Shown here piece after piece: positions 22,863 to 30,746 of a DNA stretch of 46,759 bases (its first letter is position 1; every line of letters starts with the position of its first letter). Position numbers and translations under genes: made by a program. This DNA is from Dehalococcoidia bacterium (GTDB taxonomy: Bacteria; Chloroflexota; Dehalococcoidia; Lucifugimonadales; Lucifugimonadaceae), in the NCBI GenBank assembly GCA_014239735.1, contig JAAZYI010000034.1:1-46759 (forward strand). The letters are read 5' to 3'. The notes beneath the pieces are model-generated. The model was not told where the DNA came from and ran no database searches. It was given only the letters and a program-made list of their open reading frames with translations.

Positions 22863-24248
22863 ATGAATTACAGAGAAGAAAAAGACTCAATGGGCCAATT
22901 AAATGTTCCTGAAAATGCATTATATGGAGCAACAACGCAAAGAGCTTTATTAAATTTTCCTATAAGTGACTTAAAATTTGGAAGAACATTCATAAAAGCA
23001 ATAGCAGAAATTAAATTATGTGCTGCCCTAACAAATTTAGAATTAGGAGAAATAGATAAAAAAATTGCTGATGCCATTATTGAAGCTGCTCAACAAGTAT
23101 CGGATGGTGATTATGATGAAGAATTTGTTGTAGATATTTTCCAGACTGGATCTGGCACTTCTACCAACATGAATGCAAATGAGGTAATTTCGAATGTAGC
23201 CATAAAGAATTTAGGTGGAAAGATAGGAAGCAGAGACCCTGTGCATCCTAATGATCACGTAAACAAAGGTCAATCCTCTAATGATGTAATACCTACAGCT
23301 ATACATATTGCAGCTTGCTTAGGAATATCAAATTCTTTAATCCCTTCATTAAAGATTCTAAAAAACTCTTTGAATAAGAAATCTGAAGAATTCTGGAGCG
23401 TGATTAAAACTGGGAGAACACACCTACAAGATGCAACCCCTATAAGGCTAGGGCAAGAATTCTTAGGTTATGCAGGTCAAATCGAAGAATCTATAAGAAG
23501 AGCAGAATCTGCGTTGAGCGAATTGTCTGTACTGGCGTTAGGCGGTACAGCGGTAGGCACAGGAATAGGAATGAAAAAAGGATTTTCTGAAAAGGTTATA
23601 AACAAGTTATCTGAGAAATTCAAGATAAAATTTAGTGAATCAAATAATCATTTTCACAGCCAAAGCACTATTGATTCAATAGTTGCGGGATCTGGAAATT
23701 TAAAATCAATAGCTGTGAGTCTAATGAAAATAGGAAATGATATAAGATGGCTGGGCTCAGGTCCTAGGGCAGGAATTGGAGAAATATCTCTTCCAGAAGT
23801 TCAGCCTGGAAGTTCTATAATGCCTGGAAAAGTAAATCCTGTAATAGCAGAATCACTTACAATGGTTTGTGCTCAGGTTATTGGAAATGATCAAACTATC
23901 AACATCGCTGGCCAATCAGGAAATTTTGAACTTAATGTCATGATGCCTGTAGCTGCTTATAATATCCTTCAATCTATAGGTCTTCTTTCTACTTCATCAA
24001 ATAATTTTGCTATCCAGTGTATTGATGGTTTGAAATCTACTAAAAAGGGTCCTGAAACAGTTCAAAATGGATTAGCTATTTGCACAGCTCTTGCACCTAA
24101 AATAGGTTATGACAATGCCGCCAAAATTGCGCATATTGCTTCCGATTCAGGTGAAACAATTTTGGAAGTTGCAAAAAAAGAAACTTCGCTCACTGAAGAA
24201 GAATTAATCGCAATCTTAAATGCTGAAAATATGACTGAGCCATCTTAA
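22863..24248 (+). CDS. fumC: Fumarate hydratase, class II
   Basis: A 461-residue FumC, converting fumarate and malate in the TCA cycle, soluble and iron-free. The signature GSSIMPGKVNP (316-326) holds the catalytic Ser of the flexible loop. His187 (GRTHLQDATP) is the conserved catalytic-site His, with TGSGTSTNMNANEV and NKGQSSNDVIPT. The length is typical. AAGGGAC before the ATG is a ribosome site. The 8-base gap to the potassium-channel gene suggests cotranscription, an unusual pairing. Together with sdhABE and mdh in the window it completes succinate to oxaloacetate. Confidence 0.97.
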   Translation: MNYREEKDSMGQLNVPENALYGATTQRALLNFPISDLKFGRTFIKAIAEIKLCAALTNLELGEIDKKIADAIIEAAQQVSDGDYDEEFVVDIFQTGSGTSTNMNANEVISNVAIKNLGGKIGSRDPVHPNDHVNKGQSSNDVIPTAIHIAACLGISNSLIPSLKILKNSLNKKSEEFWSVIKTGRTHLQDATPIRLGQEFLGYAGQIEESIRRAESALSELSVLALGGTAVGTGIGMKKGFSEKVINKLSEKFKIKFSESNNHFHSQSTIDSIVAGSGNLKSIAVSLMKIGNDIRWLGSGPRAGIGEISLPEVQPGSSIMPGKVNPVIAESLTMVCAQVIGNDQTINIAGQSGNFELNVMMPVAAYNILQSIGLLSTSSNNFAIQCIDGLKSTKKGPETVQNGLAICTALAPKIGYDNAAKIAHIASDSGETILEVAKKETSLTEEELIAILNAENMTEPS

Positions 24249-24277
24249 ATATCTCCATCATAGAAAGAAATTAAAGA

Positions 24278-25456
24278 ATGAAATTTAAACTGAGAAGTCT
24301 TATTGTTACAGTTTATATTCCTGCTTTCTTAACTGCTGCGTGTGCAGGTATGCTTGCACCAACAATACCAGCAAAAGTGGACTTAATTGGCGGAGCATCT
24401 TTTATTATTGGATTGGCAGTAGGCGCCCAAGGCTTAGGGGAGGCTATTTTTTCAATTCCAACTGGCTTATTAATAAATAAATATGGAAACAAAAAAATAA
24501 TGGTAAGCGGTATGATTGGATTATCATTTTTTGGATTTTTATCTGGGCTATCAGAAAACAATTTAACTTTATATTTTTCACTATTTTCATTGGGAATTTT
24601 TTATGGGTTTTTTAGTCTCAGCAGGCATTCTTTTCTAACTCAAATTGTCCCTGTAGAATTCAGAGGGAAAGCATTTTCTAGGTTTGGAGGCATCAATAGA
24701 ATAGGTTGGTTTGTTGGTCCTGTAGCTGGCGGTTATACAGCAAGTTCTCTAGGTGTAGATATTCCTTTTTATATTATTTCAGGTATTGCAATTTTTACTG
24801 CTATTTTGATTTATTTTAGTCATGAACCAATAAATCAAAGTGACAATTTAGAAGAAGGAAGTGCCCCCCAATCGATAAGGTCACTATTAGTTGAACATAA
24901 AAAGTCATTTATCTTTGGTGGAGCGGGTCAGTTTATAATGCAATTTCTTAGGCAATGTAGGCATGTGCTTATACCTATATGGGCTTTTAGTATAGGACTA
25001 GAAGTTGAGCAACTAGGATTAATACAAAGTATTTCTTCTGCGGTAGATATGACTCTTTTTTACCCTGTAGGAATAATTATGGATCGCTACGGAAGGAAAT
25101 GGACTTCGGTGCCTAGTATAATTTTGCTTTCTATAGGATTTATTGCATTAATCTACAGCAATACATTTTTAGGATTGGTGGCAGTAGGAATGTTATTAGG
25201 TTTTGCAAATGGTCTTGGCTCAGGAGCAATGCTTACACTTGGTTCAGATTTATCACCAAAAGTTAACCCTGGATCATTCTTGGGTATATGGAGACTATTT
25301 GGCTGGTCTGGTAATTCAGCAGGTGGACCAGTAAGTGGAGCAATTGCCCAATCCTTCACTGTTGCAACTTCTTCAATTTCAGTTTCAGCTATAGGTTTAG
25401 TAGGAGTATTATTATTTAGCTTCTTTATACCTGAAACATTAAAACGAACTGAATAG
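24278..25456 (+). CDS. MFS transporter
   Basis: A 392-residue major facilitator with about twelve hydrophobic helices. The motif between helices 2 and 3 is GLLINKYGNKKIMVSG. A second motif, DRYGRKWTSVPS, lies in the C-terminal half (about 270-280). The long polar centre (HEPINQSDNLEEGSAPQ) separates the halves. It follows fumC by 29 bases and may share its transcript. It converges head-on with the D-glutamate cyclase pair with no base between the stops. Substrate unknown; glutamate-related or dicarboxylate transport would fit the neighbours but is speculative. Confidence 0.9.
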   Translation: MKFKLRSLIVTVYIPAFLTAACAGMLAPTIPAKVDLIGGASFIIGLAVGAQGLGEAIFSIPTGLLINKYGNKKIMVSGMIGLSFFGFLSGLSENNLTLYFSLFSLGIFYGFFSLSRHSFLTQIVPVEFRGKAFSRFGGINRIGWFVGPVAGGYTASSLGVDIPFYIISGIAIFTAILIYFSHEPINQSDNLEEGSAPQSIRSLLVEHKKSFIFGGAGQFIMQFLRQCRHVLIPIWAFSIGLEVEQLGLIQSISSAVDMTLFYPVGIIMDRYGRKWTSVPSIILLSIGFIALIYSNTFLGLVAVGMLLGFANGLGSGAMLTLGSDLSPKVNPGSFLGIWRLFGWSGNSAGGPVSGAIAQSFTVATSSISVSAIGLVGVLLFSFFIPETLKRTE

Positions 25457-26302
25457 TTAAATTTTTCTTAAATAATCATGAAGTTGGCTTAGGCATACCG
25501 AATCTTCTTCTAGATTCCTTCCATCTACTGCATAAACACTATCGCCTGACATGCCCTCTACAGCACCTAAATCAACAGATTTAATTATTAATTCCTTAGC
25601 ATCATCAACAGATATTAATAAATTCTTATTTAAAATGGACGATATCTCAGCAATCAGTCCATAGGCCCCCCAATTAGAACAGCTAGAAATAATTAAATTA
25701 TTTACCTTGGTTGTTGCAGGATTGTCTGGCAATCCTTCTACTTTCTTGATTTCACTATTTAAATTCCCCATGCCAATCTCATTGCCTCCATCACCAATAC
25801 CAATACTAAATTTAGAATCACTGAATAAATAATCTATTTTTGCATTATATTCAGAAACATCTTCTCCCTTCCAATTCCTGTAAGTACCGTCTCCCATTAA
25901 AGATGCTCTCTCGATACTTATGCATAAAGAAGGATTTAATTCCTCAATTAGCTTGCTAGCAAATTTTTTAGAATTCTCATGATTATCAATTGGAAATTCA
26001 ACAATTCTGTCTTTACTTTCAGTAATGCCTTCTAAAATACTATAAGACCATTTATCTGTTACATATATAACGTTAAATCCAATATTTTTTAGGGCCCTAC
26101 CCAATGCAATAGAGCCAGCTGGACCATCAGTTTCGGAAGCATTCGCATAAGATATATAAAATCCGGTTACTATAAGAACTGTACCTTTTCTTGTAATAAC
26201 TTCATTTGCAGCATCAGTTAAAAAATTTTTACCTAAATAGCTCTTTAACTTAGAAATATTTCTTATATCTTTTTGCAATATTATATCTTCTGAAATACCC
26301 AT
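25457..26302 (-). CDS. D-glutamate cyclase C-terminal-type protein (DUF4392 family)
   Basis: A 281-residue protein matching the second domain of mammalian D-glutamate cyclase (DUF4392). Recognisable segments are GTVLIVTGFYISYANASETDGPAGSIALGRALKNIGF, GIGDGGNEIGMGN and IISSCSNWGAYGL. Its ATG overlaps the stop of the upstream DUF1445 gene by 1 base (TAATG). In mammals the two domains are one polypeptide (DGLUCY) converting D-glutamate to 5-oxo-D-proline. Here they are separate, coupled genes. Confidence 0.88.
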   Translation of the reverse strand: MGISEDIILQKDIRNISKLKSYLGKNFLTDAANEVITRKGTVLIVTGFYISYANASETDGPAGSIALGRALKNIGFNVIYVTDKWSYSILEGITESKDRIVEFPIDNHENSKKFASKLIEELNPSLCISIERASLMGDGTYRNWKGEDVSEYNAKIDYLFSDSKFSIGIGDGGNEIGMGNLNSEIKKVEGLPDNPATTKVNNLIISSCSNWGAYGLIAEISSILNKNLLISVDDAKELIIKSVDLGAVEGMSGDSVYAVDGRNLEEDSVCLSQLHDYLRKI

Positions 26303-27069
26303 TATTTCTCCTCATCTTTTAAATCAGTAACAAACATATATCCAGGAGAATGAGTGTATACAACTGGAATTTTAGCCTTTTTTATTGCAACTTGAGGAGT
26401 GACACCACATGCCCAAAAAACTGGAACATCGCCATCACCTTGCTTTTTCCAATATTCGCCAAAATCAGGATTGTCTAGATCATTTATACCAATTTCAGTT
26501 GGATCCCCAACATGAATAGGAGCGCCATGATTCTTCTCATACTTAGAAGTAATGGAGATAACTTTTTCTATCTTGTCTTCAGGTATCCATCTCATAGAAA
26601 CTACTAAAGGACCTGAAAAGTATGATGTGCTTTTTGTTTCTATATTGGTAGAATACATTGCGACATTTCCATTTTTTTCAAAATGAGGCATAAATATACC
26701 TTCTTTTGATAAAGCGAATTCAAAAGAAAAGCTGCATCCAAGAAGGAATGTTACAAAATCATCTTTCCATTCATCAACCAAATTACCCAAAGTATCAACC
26801 AAATTGCCATCTTCAAATTTTTTATATGACACAATATCTGTTCTTATGTCAGCAGATGGAGCTGATTTATAAGGAGTATAGGAACCTGAACCTAATTTTT
26901 CTATGATCGGGCATGGCTTAGGATTCAAGTTACAAAATTTTTCAAAATCATCAGCATAATCATTTGTAACTATTACTAAATTCGTTTGAATATAATCTTT
27001 AGCAAACCCACAAGTAGGCTGATTAAAATTATTATTTCTAATTTTTTCTCTTAATAATTTAGAATCCAA
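26302..27069 (-). CDS. DUF1445 (YcsI-like putative hydro-lyase), D-glutamate cyclase N-terminal-type
   Basis: A 255-residue DUF1445 protein. Family text is plain: FCNLNPKPCPIIE, AP-ADIRTDIV, FLLGCSFSFEFAL, GPLVVSMRWIP, HGAPIHVGDPTEIGI and VPVFWACGVTPQVAI. The length is close to the usual 260-270. As the first half of the D-glutamate cyclase pair it probably contributes the catalytic site with the downstream DUF4392 protein. The likely role is recycling D-glutamate from peptidoglycan turnover or the environment. The pair is transcribed away from glyS over a 68-base gap that must hold both promoters. Confidence 0.9.
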   Translation of the reverse strand: MDSKLLREKIRNNNFNQPTCGFAKDYIQTNLVIVTNDYADDFEKFCNLNPKPCPIIEKLGSGSYTPYKSAPSADIRTDIVSYKKFEDGNLVDTLGNLVDEWKDDFVTFLLGCSFSFEFALSKEGIFMPHFEKNGNVAMYSTNIETKSTSYFSGPLVVSMRWIPEDKIEKVISITSKYEKNHGAPIHVGDPTEIGINDLDNPDFGEYWKKQGDGDVPVFWACGVTPQVAIKKAKIPVVYTHSPGYMFVTDLKDEEK

Positions 27070-27143
27070 TGATTTTTTCCTTTAAATGTGTAGAATTGTA
27101 ACCACATATTCTAATATTATATAAAAATGATTGAGGTGTGAAT

Positions 27144-28454
27144 TTGGTCACTTTAGATGCAATAGTTTCATTAGCAAAAAGAAGGGGTTTTGTTTTTCAA
27201 GGAAGCGAAATTTATGGAGGACTTAGGAGTGTCTGGGATTTTGGCCCCTTAGGAATTGAATTAAAAAGAACCATAAAAGATGTATGGTGGAAGCACATGA
27301 TCCATCAGAGAGAAGATATTGAAGGTATAGATTCTGCTATCCTGATGCATCCAAATGTATGGGAAGCTAGTGGTCATGTTTCTGGGTTTACTGACCCATT
27401 GGTAGAGTGCAAAACTTGTAATAACAGATTTAGAGAAGATCAAATCGAAGATACTAAGATATGTCCAGAAAAAGGTTGTGGGGGCAAATTAACTGAGTCA
27501 AAGCAATTTAACCTGATGTTTCAGACTCATATGGGGCCAGTTCAGAATGAAGGTTCGCAAGTTTACCTAAGGCCTGAAACTGCACAAGGCATATTCGTAA
27601 ATTTTGAAAATGTTATGACATCAACAAGGAAAAAAATTCCTTTTGGAATAGGCCAAATTGGCAAATCTTTCAGAAATGAAATTACCCCTGGAAATTTTAT
27701 TTTTAGGACAAGAGAGTTTGAGCAAATGGAAATGGAGTTTTTCTGTCAGCCAGATTCTGCTGATAAGTGGTTTAAATATTGGATAGATTTTAGTCATAAT
27801 TGGTTTGAGTTATTAGGAATTAAAAAATCTAATTTAAGAAAAAGAGAGCATACAGCAGATGAAAGGGCTCACTATGCAAAAGCAGCCTTAGATATAGAAT
27901 ATAATTTTCCTTGGGGGTGGGGTGAGCTTGAAACAATAAACAATAGAAGTGATCATGATCTAAAAAGTCACTCAGAAAAAAGTGGGAAAGACCTTTCTTT
28001 TTTTGATGAGGTATCAAAAAAAAGGTATGTTCCTTATGCTATAGAGCCAGCTATGGGGGCAGACAGAACAGTGTTAGCAGTTATTTGTGATGCTTATGAT
28101 GAAGAAGATTTGGAAGGCGAAAAGAGATCATTGCTAAGATTCAAACCAATTATTTCTCCTATACAAGTGGCAGTGCTCCCTCTTAGTAAAAATGAAAAAT
28201 TAGCTGAAATTAGTGATGAGATATATAAAAAATTGCAAAAAATATATAGATGTCAATTTGATAATACCCAAAGTATCGGCAAGAGGTATAGAAGGCAAGA
28301 TGAAATAGGTACTCCTATTTGCTTAACAATAGACTTTGATACTGTAGAAAAAGATCAATGCGTGACACTAAGGCATAGAGATACAATGGAGCAAATTAGA
28401 ATTAAAATAGAAGATATTGAAAAAGAAATAGAAAAATTATTCACAACTTTCTAA
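27144..28454 (+). CDS. glyS: Glycyl-tRNA synthetase, single-chain alpha2 type
   Basis: A 436-residue class II synthetase of the alpha2 type, charging tRNA-Gly. Motifs are FQGSEIYGGLRSVWDFGPLGIELKR, the zinc-knuckle pair CKTC ... CPEKGC, motif 2 QIGKSFRNEITPGNFIFRTREFEQMEME and motif 3 YAIEPAMGADRTVLAV. A C-terminal anticodon-binding domain runs from about 340. The start is ambiguous. GTG 27138 is abutted by the GAGGT site, whereas TTG 27144 has that site at a 5-base spacer, so I chose TTG. The presence of half a tRNA-Gly near position 600 is probably unrelated. Confidence 0.97.
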   Translation: MVTLDAIVSLAKRRGFVFQGSEIYGGLRSVWDFGPLGIELKRTIKDVWWKHMIHQREDIEGIDSAILMHPNVWEASGHVSGFTDPLVECKTCNNRFREDQIEDTKICPEKGCGGKLTESKQFNLMFQTHMGPVQNEGSQVYLRPETAQGIFVNFENVMTSTRKKIPFGIGQIGKSFRNEITPGNFIFRTREFEQMEMEFFCQPDSADKWFKYWIDFSHNWFELLGIKKSNLRKREHTADERAHYAKAALDIEYNFPWGWGELETINNRSDHDLKSHSEKSGKDLSFFDEVSKKRYVPYAIEPAMGADRTVLAVICDAYDEEDLEGEKRSLLRFKPIISPIQVAVLPLSKNEKLAEISDEIYKKLQKIYRCQFDNTQSIGKRYRRQDEIGTPICLTIDFDTVEKDQCVTLRHRDTMEQIRIKIEDIEKEIEKLFTTF

Positions 28455-28455
28455 A

Positions 28456-28935
28456 ATGTTATTTAAATCATCATTCTTATTAATTACAGTTTTTTTATTA
28501 TCATGCAGTAGCGGTAATACTGATAATCATATAAATTTCAAAGGTTCTGACATAAACGGAATTCAATTCAATTCAAAAGAATTCGCCGGGACCCCAATGA
28601 TAATTAATTTTTGGTACCCTTCTTGCCCTCCATGCACAAAAGAAATTCCTACTTTAGTCGAATTTGATAAAAAAAATAAACAAAAAATTATAATGATAGG
28701 AATAATTCACAACTCACTTATTGACCCAAAAGAGGATGCAATAAATATGTTAAAAAAATTTGATGTTGAATACACAAATTTATATGATAAAGATAATTTA
28801 CTTACAGAAGAATTCAACGTATTAGGTTTTCCTACAACCATATTCTTAGATGAAAATCACAAAATAAGTACAAAGTGGACTGGCTTTATTGATGAGAATA
28901 CCCTTAAAAAAGAATCATCAAAAATAAGTAAATAA
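28456..28935 (+). CDS. TlpA/ResA-like thiol-disulfide lipoprotein
   Basis: A 159-residue exported lipoprotein. The signal sequence ends in lipobox LLSC, giving a lipidated Cys near residue 17. A thioredoxin fold follows with active site YPSCPPCTKEIPTL (Cys-Pro-Pro-Cys) and cis-Pro in VLGFPTTIFLD. CPPC is less common than the CEPC of ResA. These proteins reduce disulfides in cytochrome c maturation or in copper-centre assembly. Its stop overlaps the start of a CopD-like membrane protein (TAATG), which favours a link to copper or cytochrome handling. It begins 1 base after the glyS stop. Confidence 0.9.
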   Translation: MLFKSSFLLITVFLLSCSSGNTDNHINFKGSDINGIQFNSKEFAGTPMIINFWYPSCPPCTKEIPTLVEFDKKNKQKIIMIGIIHNSLIDPKEDAINMLKKFDVEYTNLYDKDNLLTEEFNVLGFPTTIFLDENHKISTKWTGFIDENTLKKESSKISK

Positions 28936-29372
28936 TGTCAATATTCGTATTTGTAATTAATTTTATTCATTCCATTGCAGCTTCTATTTGGATAGGAGGT
29001 TGTTTTTTAATGATCACCATATCAATGAGCCAAAAATTTAAATTGATAGAAAATTATCAGTCAATTTTCCAAACCATTTCATTTTCTCTCAGAGAACTTG
29101 TAAGTGGATCTATGATTCTTATTTTCTTAACCGGAATAATTATGACAATTCAAAAGCTTTCTCTAGTTCAAACTGATACAGGATATTCCATAATATTAGG
29201 ATTAAAAATTATATTAAGCCTAGGGATTATTTTTAGAATTTGGCAATTTAGAAATTCTGGATATCCTAAATATTCTAAAAATTATTTAGAATGGATATTG
29301 GGGTATAATTCTTTTGCTATATATGGAGTTCTAATTTTCTTTCTGGCAGACCTTTTGGAGAATATAGTTTAA
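28935..29372 (+). CDS. Four-span CopD-like membrane protein
   Basis: A 145-residue protein with four hydrophobic helices (about 3-25, 52-73, 81-99, 118-141). The start FVINFIHSIAASIWIGGCFLM, with His12 and Trp19 in the first helix, resembles CopD and related four-helix cytochrome-like or copper-resistance membrane domains. It is coupled to the TlpA-like lipoprotein. Its 3' end overlaps the convergent folK by 56 bases. The family call is from pattern only. Confidence 0.7.
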   Translation: MSIFVFVINFIHSIAASIWIGGCFLMITISMSQKFKLIENYQSIFQTISFSLRELVSGSMILIFLTGIIMTIQKLSLVQTDTGYSIILGLKIILSLGIIFRIWQFRNSGYPKYSKNYLEWILGYNSFAIYGVLIFFLADLLENIV

Positions 29373-29841
29373 TTGGCTCTCTATATTCTCTTGCTCTTTT
29401 AACTCTTCTTAATTCTCCATCTAAATATAACTTAATTTGATTAAAATCAGATATAATTTCTTTAATAGGAATAAGCACGAAAGATCTTGATTTATAATTT
29501 TTATGTGGAACCACAAAGTTTCTCCTGTTAATTCTTTTTGAGCCTATTACAATTATATCTATATCTATAACTCTGGGGCTCAAATCATCCTTTTTCTTTC
29601 TTCCTAATTTCTTTTCAATTCTTTTAGTTAGATTAAGTAGAGATGTGGGGCTAATATTTGATTTAAATAACGCTACTTGATTTAAATAATTGCCATGATT
29701 AGATACCCCTTGAGGTATTGTTTCGTATACTGAAGATTTTTTTATTAATGACATCCTTTTAGAAAGAATTTTTATTGAATTCTCTAAGTAGTTCTTTCTA
29801 TCACCAAGATTTGAACCGATGCTAATTATAATTTCATTCAT
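29317..29841 (-). CDS. folK: 2-amino-4-hydroxy-6-hydroxymethyldihydropteridine pyrophosphokinase
   Basis: A 174-residue HPPK for folate synthesis, transferring pyrophosphate from ATP to the pterin. IISIGSNLGDRKNYLENSI, VYETIPQG, NYLNQVALF, LGRKKKDDLSPRVIDIDIIVIG and VPHKNYKSRSFVLIPIKEI are all family blocks. The paired Asp residues (IDIDI) bind Mg. The last roughly 30 residues (RREYREPIKL...) extend past the usual end and lie in the 56-base overlap with the CopD-like gene. The start overlaps the folP stop by 1 base. Confidence 0.95.
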   Translation of the reverse strand: MNEIIISIGSNLGDRKNYLENSIKILSKRMSLIKKSSVYETIPQGVSNHGNYLNQVALFKSNISPTSLLNLTKRIEKKLGRKKKDDLSPRVIDIDIIVIGSKRINRRNFVVPHKNYKSRSFVLIPIKEIISDFNQIKLYLDGELRRVKRAREYREPIKLYSPKGLPERKLELHI

Positions 29842-30659
29842 TAACTTAACTTTTCAATAAAATTTAATAAATTCTTAACTACCACTGCATCATGCACCCG
29901 AAATAATTTAGCTCCTTTTTCTTTGGCAACTATGACTGAAGCTATTGAGACTTCCTCTCTATCTGATACAGATGCATCATCTGCTATTTTTCCTAAAAAT
30001 GACTTTCTTGAAGTCCCTACCAAAACAGGCAATCCAATACTAGAAATCTGCTCTAAGTCCTGATGCAATTCAATATTTTGGTTAATATTTTTATTGAACC
30101 CAAATCCTGGATCAATAATTATTTTATTATTATTAATTCCATTGGAATTTAGAAAGTCTATTTTTTCTACTAAATCTTTTTTTACTTGTCCTGCAACTGA
30201 GTCGTTATTTTTTAATGGCTTATTATGGGTAAGAATATATGGAATATCAGCGCCTCTAACCACTTCAATCATTTTTGGATCATATTCAAGCATGGATATA
30301 TCGTTAATAATACTTCCCCCTGCCTTAACTGCTTCTAAGGCAACTCTTGACTTCCTTGTATCTATGCTTATAGGCACATCAGATATTTTTCTTAACTTTT
30401 CTATAACTGATACCACCCTATTTATTTCTTGATCTTCAGAAATTTCAACAACATTTTTGTATAAAGACTTAGGTCTAGTAGATTCCGCACCTATATCAAT
30501 AATATCAACACCACTATCTGTAAATGATTTAATTAAATTTAGTGCTTTATTGATATCCGGTCCTATTCCATCACCTGAAAAGGAATCATCAGTTAAGTTA
30601 ACTATTCCAATCACAGCAGTTCTGTTTTCTAGATCAAATTTAGAGTTTCCAATTTTCAT
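29841..30659 (-). CDS. folP: Dihydropteroate synthase
   Basis: A 272-residue TIM-barrel DHPS joining p-aminobenzoate to dihydropterin pyrophosphate. The motifs are VIGIVNLTDDSFSGDG, DIGAESTRP, PISIDTRKSRVALEAVKAGGSIINDISM, IIDPGFGFNKN, LVGTSRKSFLGKI and the C-terminal FRVHD. The length is typical. It is directly coupled to folK, the preceding step, and diverges from the carboxyltransferase gene across 87 bases. Confidence 0.97.
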   Translation of the reverse strand: MKIGNSKFDLENRTAVIGIVNLTDDSFSGDGIGPDINKALNLIKSFTDSGVDIIDIGAESTRPKSLYKNVVEISEDQEINRVVSVIEKLRKISDVPISIDTRKSRVALEAVKAGGSIINDISMLEYDPKMIEVVRGADIPYILTHNKPLKNNDSVAGQVKKDLVEKIDFLNSNGINNNKIIIDPGFGFNKNINQNIELHQDLEQISSIGLPVLVGTSRKSFLGKIADDASVSDREEVSIASVIVAKEKGAKLFRVHDAVVVKNLLNFIEKLS

Positions 30660-30746
30660 ACATTTATTTATATCTTTTATCTTATAATTTACAACATATT
30701 TTATTTGATAGAAATCAGTGTCTGAGATAGCATTTACATTTGAAAA

